A stretch of DNA of 44,600 nt from UBA4717 sp045580165 (lineage in GTDB: Bacteria > Bacillota > Clostridia > Oscillospirales > CAG-272), in assembly GCA_045580165.1 (NCBI GenBank), contig JAZNNG010000078.1, positions 1 to 44,600 on the forward strand. The letters are read 5' to 3'. Numbering within the stretch: the stretch's first letter is position 1; each line of letters begins with the position of its first letter. The notes under the pieces were generated by a model, which made no database searches, had not been told where the DNA came from, and saw only the letters and a program-made list of their open reading frames with translations. This document shows positions 23,049 through 31,464 of this stretch, one piece after another. Both the position numbers and the translations under genes were made by a program.

Positions 23049-24758
23049 ATGCTCGAAAAAAACAAGGTATACCGTTCCGAGGTTATTGATGTCAACAACT
23101 TCGGCGACGGCATTTGCAAACTTGACGGACTCGTAGTGTTCGTCAAGGGCGGCGTCACGGGTGACGAGCTTGATATCAAGATAATCAAGCTCACCAAAAG
23201 CTACGCTGTTGCAATAATAGATAAAGTAATAAACTCCTCGCCGTACAGATGTGAAAATGACTGTGCGGCTTACAAGCGTTGCGGAGGATGCGTCACAAGA
23301 CATATCAACTACGCACACGAGCTTGATCTAAAGCGCGGCTACGTCGTCGGTGCAATGAAGCGTGCGGGACTCGGAGATATAACCGTACACAAAACCGCAT
23401 CTGCCGGCATTACCGAGGGCTACCGCAATAAAGCGCAGTACCCCGTCGGAATCGACAAGAAGACGGGCAGAGTAAAGATAGGCTTTTACGCGGGACACAC
23501 CCACGAAATTGCCGATGCCGACGAGTGCAAGCTTGCTCCCGTTGAGTTTACTCGCATAGTCGCAGGTATCAGAGAGTTTATCGAAATCCGAAACGTCAGC
23601 GTCTACGATGAAGCCACGGGAAAAGGGCTGGTCAGACACATCTACCTGCGTCGCGGAGAGACCACGGGCGATATTATGCTTTGCCTCGTTCTGAACGGAC
23701 GGAATTTTGTATGCTCCGACGATTTCGTAAGCTTTATAACCTCAAGATGCCCCGATGTCACGGGAATACTCCTCAATTTCAACACTCAGAACACAAACGT
23801 CATACTTTCAGACGATTATAAGCTTCTGTGGGGACGCGATTATATAAACGACACCCTCTGCGACAGAGAGTTCAGAGTGTCGAAAAGCTCGTTTTATCAG
23901 GTAAATCGCAGGGCAGCCGAGCTGCTTTATAAAAAAGCGGGCGAGCTTGCGGCTCTCAAGCGCGGCGACGTGCTCGTAGACCTTTATTCCGGAGTCGGAA
24001 CGGTCGGTATGAGTATCGCGGATAAGGATACCACACTGTATGGCATTGAGATAGTCCCCGAGGCAATAGAAAACGCCAAGATCAACGCAGAGCATAACGG
24101 CTTTACCGACGCGCACTTCAAGGCAAGCGACGCTGCGCATTTTAACGAGCTTATAAAGGACAGACGCGACGGCGACCTCGTTATAGTGGTAGACCCGCCG
24201 CGTAAGGGACTCGCGCAGTCGGTAATACACGATATAGCAGGGAATAACCCCGATAGGGTAGTGTATATCTCCTGCAATCCCGATACGCTTGCGCGAGATA
24301 TAGTCGAGTTTGGCAAGCACGGATATACGGCAAATGACGTGTATCCCTATGACCTTTTCCCTCGCACAGGGCATTGTGAAGCAGTAACCTGCCTCGAACG
24401 CAGAACTGTTCATAATATGAAATTAAATCCCTCGCCGTTTGAAATGATAAAAAACGGCAAAAAGAATATAGAGCTTCGCTTGTTTGACGAAAAGCGTCGG
24501 AAGATAAGGACGGGTGACGAGATCGTTTTCACAAACACCCTCACGGGAGAAGACATCAAGGCGCGGGTCGTAAAGCTCCACCTGTTCGATAGCTTTGAGG
24601 AGTTATACAGCTCCTTGCCGCTTTTGAAATGCGGATATACTGAAGAAAATATCGACACGGCAAAGCCGTCGGATATGGAAGAATATTATTCTGCGGATGA
24701 ACAGAAAAAGTACGGAGTTGTAGGTATAGAGCTTTGTCTAACTGATAAGGAGGGCTAA
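23049..24758 (+). CDS. 23S rRNA m5U methyltransferase (TrmA/RlmD family) fused to an ASCH domain
   Basis: 569 residues. A TRAM domain (about 1-60) is followed by the iron-sulfur cysteines C72-x5-C78-x2-C81 (with C68 and a later Cys in D-E-C-K) as in RumA/RlmD. The SAM domain (about 300-450) holds D-L-Y-S-G-V-G-T-V-G, D-P-P-R-K-G-L and the catalytic Cys in Y-I-S-C-N-P. From about 457 an unusual extension M-K-L-N-P-S-P-F-E-M-I-K-N-G, R-T-G-D-E-I-V-F matches the ASCH/PUA-like RNA-binding fold. It methylates uridine in rRNA (U1939 or a similar site in relatives). ASCH proteins can be separate enzymes or RNA binders; the fusion suggests RNA recognition. Confidence 0.88.
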   Translation: MLEKNKVYRSEVIDVNNFGDGICKLDGLVVFVKGGVTGDELDIKIIKLTKSYAVAIIDKVINSSPYRCENDCAAYKRCGGCVTRHINYAHELDLKRGYVVGAMKRAGLGDITVHKTASAGITEGYRNKAQYPVGIDKKTGRVKIGFYAGHTHEIADADECKLAPVEFTRIVAGIREFIEIRNVSVYDEATGKGLVRHIYLRRGETTGDIMLCLVLNGRNFVCSDDFVSFITSRCPDVTGILLNFNTQNTNVILSDDYKLLWGRDYINDTLCDREFRVSKSSFYQVNRRAAELLYKKAGELAALKRGDVLVDLYSGVGTVGMSIADKDTTLYGIEIVPEAIENAKINAEHNGFTDAHFKASDAAHFNELIKDRRDGDLVIVVDPPRKGLAQSVIHDIAGNNPDRVVYISCNPDTLARDIVEFGKHGYTANDVYPYDLFPRTGHCEAVTCLERRTVHNMKLNPSPFEMIKNGKKNIELRLFDEKRRKIRTGDEIVFTNTLTGEDIKARVVKLHLFDSFEELYSSLPLLKCGYTEENIDTAKPSDMEEYYSADEQKKYGVVGIELCLTDKEG

Positions 24759-25343
24759 GTGAAAAAACGTAATTTAAGCGGACCGGCTATATTTATGTAT
24801 AGCGCAATTCTGCTGACTGCACTTGTATCCTTGATTACCTTTTGGATATATTATTCGGGAAAATACAGTAATGATGTCATTCTATGGGTGGGTATTGTAT
24901 CGTTTATGATACTTTACCATTTCGGCTTGCGAATACTTATGGGTCTTGTCACAAAAACCTTTAAGATCAACTATTCTCACCCGTGGTACAGACCGAGAAA
25001 ATTCGAGGAAGGCTTATATAAGCTTTTGCAGGTCAGACGGTGGAAGGAAAAGGTTCTCACCTTTGAGCCGGACAAATACGACTATCAAAACGTAACTCTC
25101 GAGGAGCTTGCAACAACAATGTCAAAATCTGAGCTTGACCATTGGATAAACGAGCTTATCTCGATTTTCAGCATAAGCTTTATTTTTCTATGGGGATGTG
25201 CTCCCGCATTTGTTATTACGGCAGCGCTGGCAATGCTTTTTGACGCCCAGTTTATTATCGTACAAAGGTATAACCGCCCGATAGTCATTCGTTTAATAAA
25301 CAGAACAGAGCGCAAAAAGCAACGGACGCTCTCTGAAAATTGA
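24759..25343 (+). CDS. CrtO-like acyltransferase-family membrane protein
   Basis: 194 residues, GTG start directly after the methyltransferase stop; GGAGGG overlaps the stop codon. Two helices at about 8-60, a cytosolic middle with H-P-W-Y-R-P-R-K-F-E and H-W-I-N-E-L, two more helices and the final Q-R-Y-N-R-P motif, which recalls the glycosyl-4,4'-diaponeurosporenoate acyltransferase (CrtO) family. No carotenoid genes are nearby, so the substrate is probably different. Confidence 0.6.
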   Translation: MKKRNLSGPAIFMYSAILLTALVSLITFWIYYSGKYSNDVILWVGIVSFMILYHFGLRILMGLVTKTFKINYSHPWYRPRKFEEGLYKLLQVRRWKEKVLTFEPDKYDYQNVTLEELATTMSKSELDHWINELISIFSISFIFLWGCAPAFVITAALAMLFDAQFIIVQRYNRPIVIRLINRTERKKQRTLSEN

Positions 25344-25368
25344 CTTTATTTATCAGCTGTGATATAAT
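25340..25368 (+). promoter_or_regulatory. Promoter of the NSS symporter gene
   Basis: -35 TTGACT (25340-25345), 17-bp spacer, -10 TATAAT (25363-25368). The -35 overlaps the last codons of the preceding gene. Confidence 0.85.
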
Positions 25369-25397
25369 GAAAGTAATACAAACAACAGGAGGACTTT

Positions 25398-26723
25398 ATG
25401 AGTAGTAAAGGACGATCTAATTTTTCCCGCTGGGGATTTATTCTCGCGGCGGTAGGCTCAGCCGTAGGTATGGCAAACGTATGGGGATTTCCCTATAAGA
25501 TGGGCGCTAACGGCGGCGGTGCGTTTCTCATCGCTTACCTTATATTCGTTGCACTTTTCAGTATAGTAGGACTTTCTGCCGAATACGCTATCGGACGCCG
25601 TGCCCGCACGGGTACTCTCGGTGCGTATAAGAACGCGTGGGCAACACGCGGTAAGGGTGCAGGCAAGGTAGGAGGACTTCTCGGATGGCTTCCGCTTGCA
25701 GGCTCGCTTTGCATAGCGCTTGGCTACGCGGTCATCATTGCGTACGTTCTAAAGGGGTTCTGGAGCTCAATAACCGGTGAGCTTATGACGGTAGACCCGG
25801 CACCCTGGTTTGATAGCTTCTCGCTTAACAGTTACTCTGTTGTTCCGTTCCACATTATTATAGTTGTTGTAACTGTTTTGACGCTCTTGCTCGGCGCAAA
25901 GAGTATAGAAAAGTCAAATAAAATAATGATGCCTGTGTTCTTCATTATATTCATCGTACTCGCGATTCGCGTGGCGTTCCTTCCTGGCGCAGTCGAGGGA
26001 TATAAGTTTATGTTCGCTCCCGATTGGGCAAAGCTCAAGGACCCTATGGTATGGGTTTGGGCAATGGGACAGGCGTTCTTCTCGCTCTCGGTAACGGGTA
26101 GCGGCATGATAGTTTACGGCGCATACCTTGACGATAATGAAAGCGTTGTTCCGCTTGCAGTACGCACGGCTATCTTCGATACAATAGCGGCACTCGTTGC
26201 ATCGCTCGTTATCATTCCCGCGTGCTTCGCGTATAACCTTGACGTAGGCTCGGGACCTAAGCTTTTGTTCGTAACGCTTCCGCGTATTCTTCAGGATGTT
26301 CCGTTCGGTCAGCTTTTCGCTATAATCCTGTACGTTGCGATGATATTCGCAGGTATAAGCTCGCTTCAGAATATGTTTGAGGCGGTCGGCGAATCGCTTG
26401 AAAACAAGTTCCCGAAGCTTAACCGCTACGCGGTACTCGCAATACTCTGCGTGCTTTGCCTCGGTATCGGAGTAAATATGGAGCCTATTTCAAGCTGGGG
26501 ACCCTGGATGGACATAGTTTCCATTTATATAATCCCGATAGGCGCAACCATAGGCGCGGTCTCGTGGTTCTGGATAATGAAGAAGCAAGACCTTCTCGAT
26601 GAGATCAACAAGGCAACAAAAAAGCCTCACGGAAACCTATGGTACTATGCGGGAAGATACCTCTACGTCCCCTGCGCGCTCATACTCTGCATCGTAGCGC
26701 TTTGTATGAAGATCGCGTTCTGA
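25398..26723 (+). CDS. Sodium:neurotransmitter (NSS/SNF)-family symporter
   Basis: 441 residues, about eleven helices. Helix 1 carries the unwound sodium and substrate site pattern A-A-V-G-S-A-V-G-M-A-N-V-W-G-F-P, with G-G-G-A-F-L-I-A-Y following, as in LeuT-type transporters. Takes up amino acids or similar small amines with sodium. Bacterial members with an eleventh rather than twelfth helix, like Tyt1, are known. Ribosome site AGGAGG; strong bidirectional terminator after it. Confidence 0.92.
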   Translation: MSSKGRSNFSRWGFILAAVGSAVGMANVWGFPYKMGANGGGAFLIAYLIFVALFSIVGLSAEYAIGRRARTGTLGAYKNAWATRGKGAGKVGGLLGWLPLAGSLCIALGYAVIIAYVLKGFWSSITGELMTVDPAPWFDSFSLNSYSVVPFHIIIVVVTVLTLLLGAKSIEKSNKIMMPVFFIIFIVLAIRVAFLPGAVEGYKFMFAPDWAKLKDPMVWVWAMGQAFFSLSVTGSGMIVYGAYLDDNESVVPLAVRTAIFDTIAALVASLVIIPACFAYNLDVGSGPKLLFVTLPRILQDVPFGQLFAIILYVAMIFAGISSLQNMFEAVGESLENKFPKLNRYAVLAILCVLCLGIGVNMEPISSWGPWMDIVSIYIIPIGATIGAVSWFWIMKKQDLLDEINKATKKPHGNLWYYAGRYLYVPCALILCIVALCMKIAF

Positions 26724-26733
26724 TTATAAAAGC

Positions 26734-26769
26734 AAAAAAAGAAGTCGGATTTGACCGACTTCTTTTTTT
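26734..26769. terminator. Bidirectional terminator
   Basis: A7-GAAGTCGG / CCGACTTC-T7 stem with 6-base loop between the convergent symporter and sugar dehydratase genes. Confidence 0.92.
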
Positions 26770-26773
26770 GTAG

Positions 26774-28690
26774 TTATTTCTTACTGTAATGATAAGTAGG
26801 AACAAGCTCTTTTACTATCTGACGAACGTCAGCAGAGTCGTTATACATAACCTTTTCAAGCTCACCGAGCTTTGCAAAAAGCTCGTCCTCGTTGATATCG
26901 AGAGGGTGTCCTATATGTATGCGCTCGTTTTCTGTAGCCGTAAGTCCTTCTTCCTCCATAAGAAGCTCCTCGTAGAGCTTTTCGCCGGGACGCAGACCTG
27001 TGAATTCGATCTTAATGTCCTCGTCCGGAACGTGACCCATAAGAGTTATAAGATTTTTTGCAAGGTCGAGTATCTTTACGGGGCTTCCCATATCAAGCAC
27101 GAATATCTCGCCGCCCTTGGCTGACGCGCCTGCTTGAATAACGAGAGACACCGCTTCGGGAATTGTCATAAAGTAACGTATAATATCGGGATGTGTTACA
27201 GTAACGGGGCCGCCCTCTGCGATCTGACGCTTGAACAGGGGAATAACGCTTCCGTTGCTTCCAAGCACGTTGCCGAATCGTACCGCAACGAATTCACACT
27301 CGGAGTGATTGTTGAAGGTCTGGACTATCATTTCACAGATACGCTTCGTCGCGCCCATTATATTCATGGGGTTGACCGCCTTGTCCGTGGAGATCATAAC
27401 AAAGCGCTTGACTCCGAACTTGTCTGCCGCGCGAGCGAGCTTATATGTGCCGAGAACGTTGTTTTTGATCGCTTCGTTCGGGGAGTCCTCCATAAGAGGC
27501 ACGTGCTTGTGTGCTGCCGCGTGGTATATGATGTCGGGTCTGTACTGATCGAGCACCGATTCGATCCTTGCGGTGTCGCGTATGCTTCCGATAAGCGTTA
27601 TAAGGTCAAGCTCGGGATGGTTTCGCTTGATTTCGTTTGAAATGTCGTAAGCGCTGTTTTCATATATGTCAAATATGATCAGACGCTTGGGGCAATGGGA
27701 GGACAACTGTCTGCAAAGCTCGCTGCCGATAGAGCCGCCGCCACCGGTTACCATAATTGTCTTACCGTCAACGTACTGCATGACCTTTTCAAGATTGGTC
27801 TTGATAGGCTCGCGTCCAAGCAGGTCCTCGATCTGAATGGGACGGGTCTGCGACACGTTAGCCTCACCGTTTAATATTTGCACGATGGTGGGTACGGTCT
27901 TGACCTCACATTTTGTTTCTGCGCAAGTTTTGAGTATCTGCGCTTTTCTTTCGTTTGAGCAATAGGAAATTGCAAAAATAATGAGCGATATGTTGAGCTT
28001 CTGAGCAAGGTGCTTGATATCCTCGGTGGTTCCCATTATCGGAACCCCCTGTATCTGCTTGCCAACCTTTGATCTGTCGTCGTCAATGACACAGAGCAAT
28101 GAGTATTCCGAGCATTTGCTGTTGTGCTTAAGATCGTTTATAACGAGATTTCCCGTATATCCGCCTCCGATTATCATAACGTTCTGAGTTCCGTTGTCGT
28201 GAGATAAGGACTTAAGATGCGTGCCCGAATTCAACTCATATCCGGAAAGACGCTTGTAAATGGTTTTGAACATTATAACAATGATGGCAACGGCAAGTGT
28301 TGTAAAATAAACGCTCAGAGGAAGTGAAGCTATTTTGAACGGGAGGGCATCGACGCGTCCCGGAGCTGCGAGCGCGGAGGTGGAAGTGAAATGGATAACG
28401 AAGGTGATGAGAGAGGAAAATACAACGATAAGCCCGTACTTGAGCATATCGTACGTAGAGCAGAATCTCCAAATAATTTTATGTATTCCGGCAACGTAAT
28501 ACATGGTGGGGTAGATAATAGCTACGACCGCGAACCATAAGATAATGCTGAGAAGATAGCTTTCAAAAACACTTTCGGGGCTGAGCTGAGTCAGAATTGA
28601 AATGAATGCAGACAAAAGCAGTATGAGCAGATCGATAGCGATCTGAACCGACGCCTTAAAGCGAGCGATGCTGATTTTAGATTTTAACAA
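26774..28690 (-). CDS. Membrane nucleotide-sugar 4,6-dehydratase (FlaA1/CapD/PglF type)
   Basis: 638 residues. Four helices at about 15-140, then a CoA-binding-like Rossmann domain (I-I-G-G-G-Y-T-G near 175), then the catalytic SDR domain with T-G-G-G-G-S-I-G-S-E near 318-327 and H-A-A-A-H-K-H-V-P near 393. Members convert UDP-GlcNAc to 4-keto-6-deoxy sugars for capsule, wall polymer or glycoprotein synthesis. The preferred start is TTG 28690, nine bases after the ribosome site AGGGGGAT. No other glycan genes are adjacent. Confidence 0.92.
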   Translation of the reverse strand: MLKSKISIARFKASVQIAIDLLILLLSAFISILTQLSPESVFESYLLSIILWFAVVAIIYPTMYYVAGIHKIIWRFCSTYDMLKYGLIVVFSSLITFVIHFTSTSALAAPGRVDALPFKIASLPLSVYFTTLAVAIIVIMFKTIYKRLSGYELNSGTHLKSLSHDNGTQNVMIIGGGYTGNLVINDLKHNSKCSEYSLLCVIDDDRSKVGKQIQGVPIMGTTEDIKHLAQKLNISLIIFAISYCSNERKAQILKTCAETKCEVKTVPTIVQILNGEANVSQTRPIQIEDLLGREPIKTNLEKVMQYVDGKTIMVTGGGGSIGSELCRQLSSHCPKRLIIFDIYENSAYDISNEIKRNHPELDLITLIGSIRDTARIESVLDQYRPDIIYHAAAHKHVPLMEDSPNEAIKNNVLGTYKLARAADKFGVKRFVMISTDKAVNPMNIMGATKRICEMIVQTFNNHSECEFVAVRFGNVLGSNGSVIPLFKRQIAEGGPVTVTHPDIIRYFMTIPEAVSLVIQAGASAKGGEIFVLDMGSPVKILDLAKNLITLMGHVPDEDIKIEFTGLRPGEKLYEELLMEEEGLTATENERIHIGHPLDINEDELFAKLGELEKVMYNDSADVRQIVKELVPTYHYSKK

Positions 28691-28780
28691 GCTGATGATC
28701 CCCCTGTGAATAGGTTTGATTTTTTGTCTGCGACTTGCAGACGGTGGTAGGAAACAGAGCCAAAATTACTCATTTAAAAC

Positions 28781-28809
28781 AGTATATCATAAAATATTTG
28801 TATTTTCAA
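28781..28809 (-). promoter_or_regulatory. Promoter of the sugar dehydratase gene
   Basis: Read leftward: -35 TTGAAA (28804-28809), 17-bp spacer, -10 TATACT (28781-28786); leader of about 85 bases containing the small hairpin at 28726-28742. Confidence 0.78.
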
Positions 28810-28840
28810 GGGGGAGAAAACTTATATTTCATTGAAATCG

Positions 28841-28869
28841 TTGATTTTATTGAAATATTATAGTATAAT
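28841..28869 (+). promoter_or_regulatory. Promoter of the FabG-like reductase gene
   Basis: -35 TTGATT (28841-28846), 17-bp spacer, -10 TATAAT (28864-28869), about 45 bases before the ATG; divergent from the dehydratase promoter. Confidence 0.82.
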
Positions 28870-28917
28870 TAACAGGTAAGCATAAGACGAGAAATCAACT
28901 CAAAACGGAGAACAACT

Positions 28918-29631
28918 ATGAAGGTTATCGTAACAGGCGGCTCAAGAGGAATAGGCGCAGAGTGCGTGAAACGCTTCTCGGCGCGAGGCGACTCGGTCGC
29001 GTTTATCTATAAAAGCTCAGACATCAAGGCGAAGGAGCTATCGGCGCAAACGGGAGCGATAATGGTCAAGGCTGACCTTTCGGAAATCGGAGAGGCTGCT
29101 GCGGCCGTTGATACGGCAATTCTTGCACTCGGAGGAGTTGACGTTATTGTCAACAACGCAGGAGTGTCAAAAATAGCACTTTTCACTGATATGAGCGAAA
29201 AAGAGGTGCGTGATATTATAAGCTGCGATCTTGAAGCGGCGATGCTGGTATCAAAGGCGGCGATTCCGACTATGGTAAGGCAGCACAAGGGCTTCATTAT
29301 AAATATTTCTTCAATGTGGGGTGTTGCCGGAGCATCCTGCGAGGTAGCGTATTCTGCGGCAAAGGCAGGGCTTATCGGCTTTACCAAGGCGCTTGCCAAG
29401 GAGCTTGGACCGTCGGGAATTACGGTAAACTGCGTAGCGCCCGGGGTTATAGCCACCGAGATGAACTCGGCTCTTGACAGGGAAACGATAGACTCTCTTT
29501 GCGATGAAACTCCGCTTGGCAGAGTAGGAACGGTAGACGATGTTGCCGAGGCGGTTCTGTTTCTTGCATCCGAGAAGGCATCGTTTATAACGGGCGAGGT
29601 GCTTAACGTAAACGGAGGTCTCGTTATCTGA
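28918..29631 (+). CDS. fabG: 3-oxoacyl-ACP reductase-like short-chain dehydrogenase
   Basis: 237 residues, compact SDR. Cofactor site T-G-G-S-R-G-I-G at 6-13, N-N-A-G-V near 80, catalytic Tyr and Lys in Y-S-A-A-K-A-G near 146-152, and S-S-M-W-G giving the Ser. End pattern F-I-T-G-E-V-L-N-V-N-G-G is typical of FabG. A role in fatty-acid elongation is possible but the gene stands alone, away from fab genes, so another keto-acyl substrate cannot be excluded. Its 3' end overlaps the convergent polymerase gene by eight bases. Confidence 0.87.
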   Translation: MKVIVTGGSRGIGAECVKRFSARGDSVAFIYKSSDIKAKELSAQTGAIMVKADLSEIGEAAAAVDTAILALGGVDVIVNNAGVSKIALFTDMSEKEVRDIISCDLEAAMLVSKAAIPTMVRQHKGFIINISSMWGVAGASCEVAYSAAKAGLIGFTKALAKELGPSGITVNCVAPGVIATEMNSALDRETIDSLCDETPLGRVGTVDDVAEAVLFLASEKASFITGEVLNVNGGLVI

Positions 29632-30859
29632 ACGGTGAGCCTGGGAGTCTTGATTTATTGAGAATTGACGGAAGCTTTATGTCCCCGAGCAGAGAAGCGG
29701 GGCAAATCGAATCCTTACCGAAGCGTGAACGGATGTCGTCCGCACACGCTTCTTTCTTTTCGTATTTTTCTTCTCTTGCCGCATCGGTAAAGAAGTCAAG
29801 GACTATCGGCTCACGGTCACTCTGAAGGTCGAACGTACGCACCGTAATAGCACGAACGCTTTCGTGCCAGGAGTAGTTTTTGCGGAAAATGCTCATAATT
29901 TCCTCGAAAATGATACGGTGTGACCTTGTCGGACGGTGAAGCCTTGACGTGAAATCGGCAGAACGTAAGCGCTCGTCCTTGACCGTGACTCCGACTCCAA
30001 ACGCGACGCAACCCGTGCGTCTTAATTCCGTTGATACGTGCTCGGAAAGATAAAGCGCTATCCGCGACACCTCGTCACCATTGTTAAGCGGCGCCCGACA
30101 GGTAACTCCGCGACTTACGCTCTTTGCTATCGGCACGTACTCCGCAGGGGACACCCTCGAAAAATCGTTTCCCGAGGCAAAGTCGTGAAGGGAAGCGCCG
30201 CATTTGCCAAGCCACCTTTCCATATACTCGCGCGGCACTGCGGCAATGTCCCCGATGGTGTGGATCCCGTGCTTCAAAAGTACTTTTTCGCTTGACCTGC
30301 CGACGCCCAAAAGGGAGGACGCAGGAAGAGGCCATATCCTTTCCTTGAAATCACTGCGACCGATCTCGGTAACTGCGTCGGGCTTTTTCATATCACTGCA
30401 AAGCTTGGCAAAGACCTTGTTGAAGGAAACGCCGACCGATACGGTAAGCCCTGTTTCGCGCTTGATTCTCTCCCGTATCTCCTCGGCAATGCTTCTGCCG
30501 CTTCCGAAAAGCCACGTGCTGTGGGTGACGTCAAGCCAGCATTCGTCCATACCGAACGCCTCGACCTCGTCGGTGTAATCGCAGTATATCTTTCTCACCT
30601 TTTTTGAAAATTCCGTGTATTTTTCAAAATGGGGAAGCACGCAGATAAGCTCGGGGCATTTGAGCTTTGCTTCTCTTATGGTGTCGCCCGTTTTAACACC
30701 GCAGAGCTTTGCGCGTTGATTTTTGGCGAGAACGATACCGTGGCGGTCATTCTCTTTTCCGCAAACGGCAATGAATTTGTCGCGGTATTCGGGATTTTCT
30801 GCGCACTCCACAGAGGCGAAAAAATTGTTTAAGTCACTGTGGAGAATAATTCTTTCCAT
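29624..30859 (-). CDS. dinB: Y-family translesion DNA polymerase (Pol IV/DinB-like)
   Basis: 411 residues. Palm motifs: H-S-D-L-N-N-F-F-A-S-V-E at 7-18 (first Asp and steric-gate region) and the catalytic D105-E106 in F-G-M-D-E-C. Helix-hairpin-helix thumb part G-V-G-R-S-S-E-K-V near 200, little-finger domain after about 245, and an end segment with V-L-D-F-F in place of the usual clamp motif Q-L-S-L-F. Length is closer to PolY2/YqjW (about 412) than to E. coli Pol IV (351). Bypasses damaged DNA with low fidelity. Divergent from and probably controlled by the XRE-ImmA pair at 31036-31974; promoter at 30931-30959. Confidence 0.92.
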   Translation of the reverse strand: MERIILHSDLNNFFASVECAENPEYRDKFIAVCGKENDRHGIVLAKNQRAKLCGVKTGDTIREAKLKCPELICVLPHFEKYTEFSKKVRKIYCDYTDEVEAFGMDECWLDVTHSTWLFGSGRSIAEEIRERIKRETGLTVSVGVSFNKVFAKLCSDMKKPDAVTEIGRSDFKERIWPLPASSLLGVGRSSEKVLLKHGIHTIGDIAAVPREYMERWLGKCGASLHDFASGNDFSRVSPAEYVPIAKSVSRGVTCRAPLNNGDEVSRIALYLSEHVSTELRRTGCVAFGVGVTVKDERLRSADFTSRLHRPTRSHRIIFEEIMSIFRKNYSWHESVRAITVRTFDLQSDREPIVLDFFTDAAREEKYEKKEACADDIRSRFGKDSICPASLLGDIKLPSILNKSRLPGSPFR

Positions 30860-30876
30860 AAAAATTTTCCTTTCCT

Positions 30877-30905
30877 ATTGACAAAAAGCGAAAAATGTCA
30901 TATAA
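30877..30905 (+). promoter_or_regulatory. Rightward promoter for XRE-ImmA genes
   Basis: Exact consensus: -35 TTGACA (30877-30882), 17-bp spacer, -10 TATAAT (30900-30905). The start would be at about 30912, which lies inside operator-like site O1, and the leader runs about 124 bases through O2 and O3. Confidence 0.85.
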
Positions 30906-30909
30906 TTGA

Positions 30910-30983
30910 TACGCAAGTAAGTTTCACATTGATTATACGCAATTAAGTTGCGTTTGTCAATAGCAAAACGCACAAATGTTGCG
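30910..30983. promoter_or_regulatory. Three operator-like 17-bp sites in the polymerase/XRE control region
   Basis: O2 is the palindrome ACGCAATTAAGTTGCGT (30936-30952). O3 is ACGCACAAATGTTGCGT (30967-30983), with the same outer arms. O1 is ACGCAAGTAAGTTTCAC (30910-30926), sharing 12 of the first 13 bases with O2 but with a weak right arm. Centres are 26 and 31 bp apart. The sites cover both promoters, as expected for cooperative binding of a dimeric XRE repressor such as the one encoded next to them. Confidence 0.7.
30931..30959 (-). promoter_or_regulatory. Leftward promoter for the Y-family polymerase
   Basis: Exact consensus read leftward: -35 TTGACA (30954-30959), 17-bp spacer, -10 TATAAT (30931-30936). 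The start would be at about 30924, so this promoter faces the rightward one and the two transcripts overlap. Site O2 fills its spacer. Confidence 0.85.
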
Positions 30984-31035
30984 TAAATATTTTCCGTACG
31001 GAAAAACAAGTTCACAACTGAAAGGTAACATCACT

Positions 31036-31440
31036 ATGAAATTTGGCGAAAAGCTAAGAAAGGCGCGCAAAGAAAAGCGCCTGACGCAGGAGGAGCTCGG
31101 TAAGCTCACCGGCGTTTCTAAAAGAACCATCGTAAACTACGAGAGTGGTAAGATATATCCCAAGGGAAGAAAAATGTACACCACTCTCGCAACCGCGCTC
31201 GACGTTGAGCCGAGCTATCTTATAAGCGAGGACGAGGAGTTCCTTGTAGACGCAGGCGCGGAATACGGCTCGAGAGGCCGCGCGCAGGCAAAGAAGATCA
31301 TCACGCAGGTGTCTGCGATGTTCGCGGGCGGCGAGCTTGACGATGACGATAAGCTTGCATTCGTGCATCAGATACAGGAGCTTTACTTTGACAGTAAGGA
31401 GTCGGCAAAGAGATTTACTCCCGACAAATTTAAAAAGTAA
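31036..31440 (+). CDS. XRE-family repressor (ImmR/DdrO-like)
   Basis: 134 residues from ATG 31036; the in-frame ATG at 30976 lies inside operator O3 and lacks a ribosome site. HTH at about 5-60 (L-T-Q-E-E-L-G-K-L-T-G-V-S-K-R-T-I-V-N-Y-E is the core). The C-terminal helical part has A-M-F-A-G-G-E-L near 95-102, D-D-D-D-K-L-A and ends T-P-D-K-F-K-K. Paired with an ImmA-type protease this C-terminal region is the expected cleavage and dimer domain, as known for ImmR and DdrO. Probably binds O1-O3 and represses dinB and itself. Confidence 0.87.
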   Translation: MKFGEKLRKARKEKRLTQEELGKLTGVSKRTIVNYESGKIYPKGRKMYTTLATALDVEPSYLISEDEEFLVDAGAEYGSRGRAQAKKIITQVSAMFAGGELDDDDKLAFVHQIQELYFDSKESAKRFTPDKFKK

Positions 31441-31464
31441 AAGAGGATCAATTAACGCGAAAAT

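Noticed and set aside
28726..28742. Hairpin GTCTGC/GCAGAC in the leader of the sugar dehydratase gene, considered as a terminator or attenuator
   Set aside because: On the transcribed (minus) strand it is followed by A residues, not U, and the stem has only six pairs.
29624..29631. Eight-base overlap of the fabG and polymerase 3' ends taken as a sign of functional coupling
   Set aside because: Convergent genes in compact genomes often overlap by a few bases; no shared regulation is implied.
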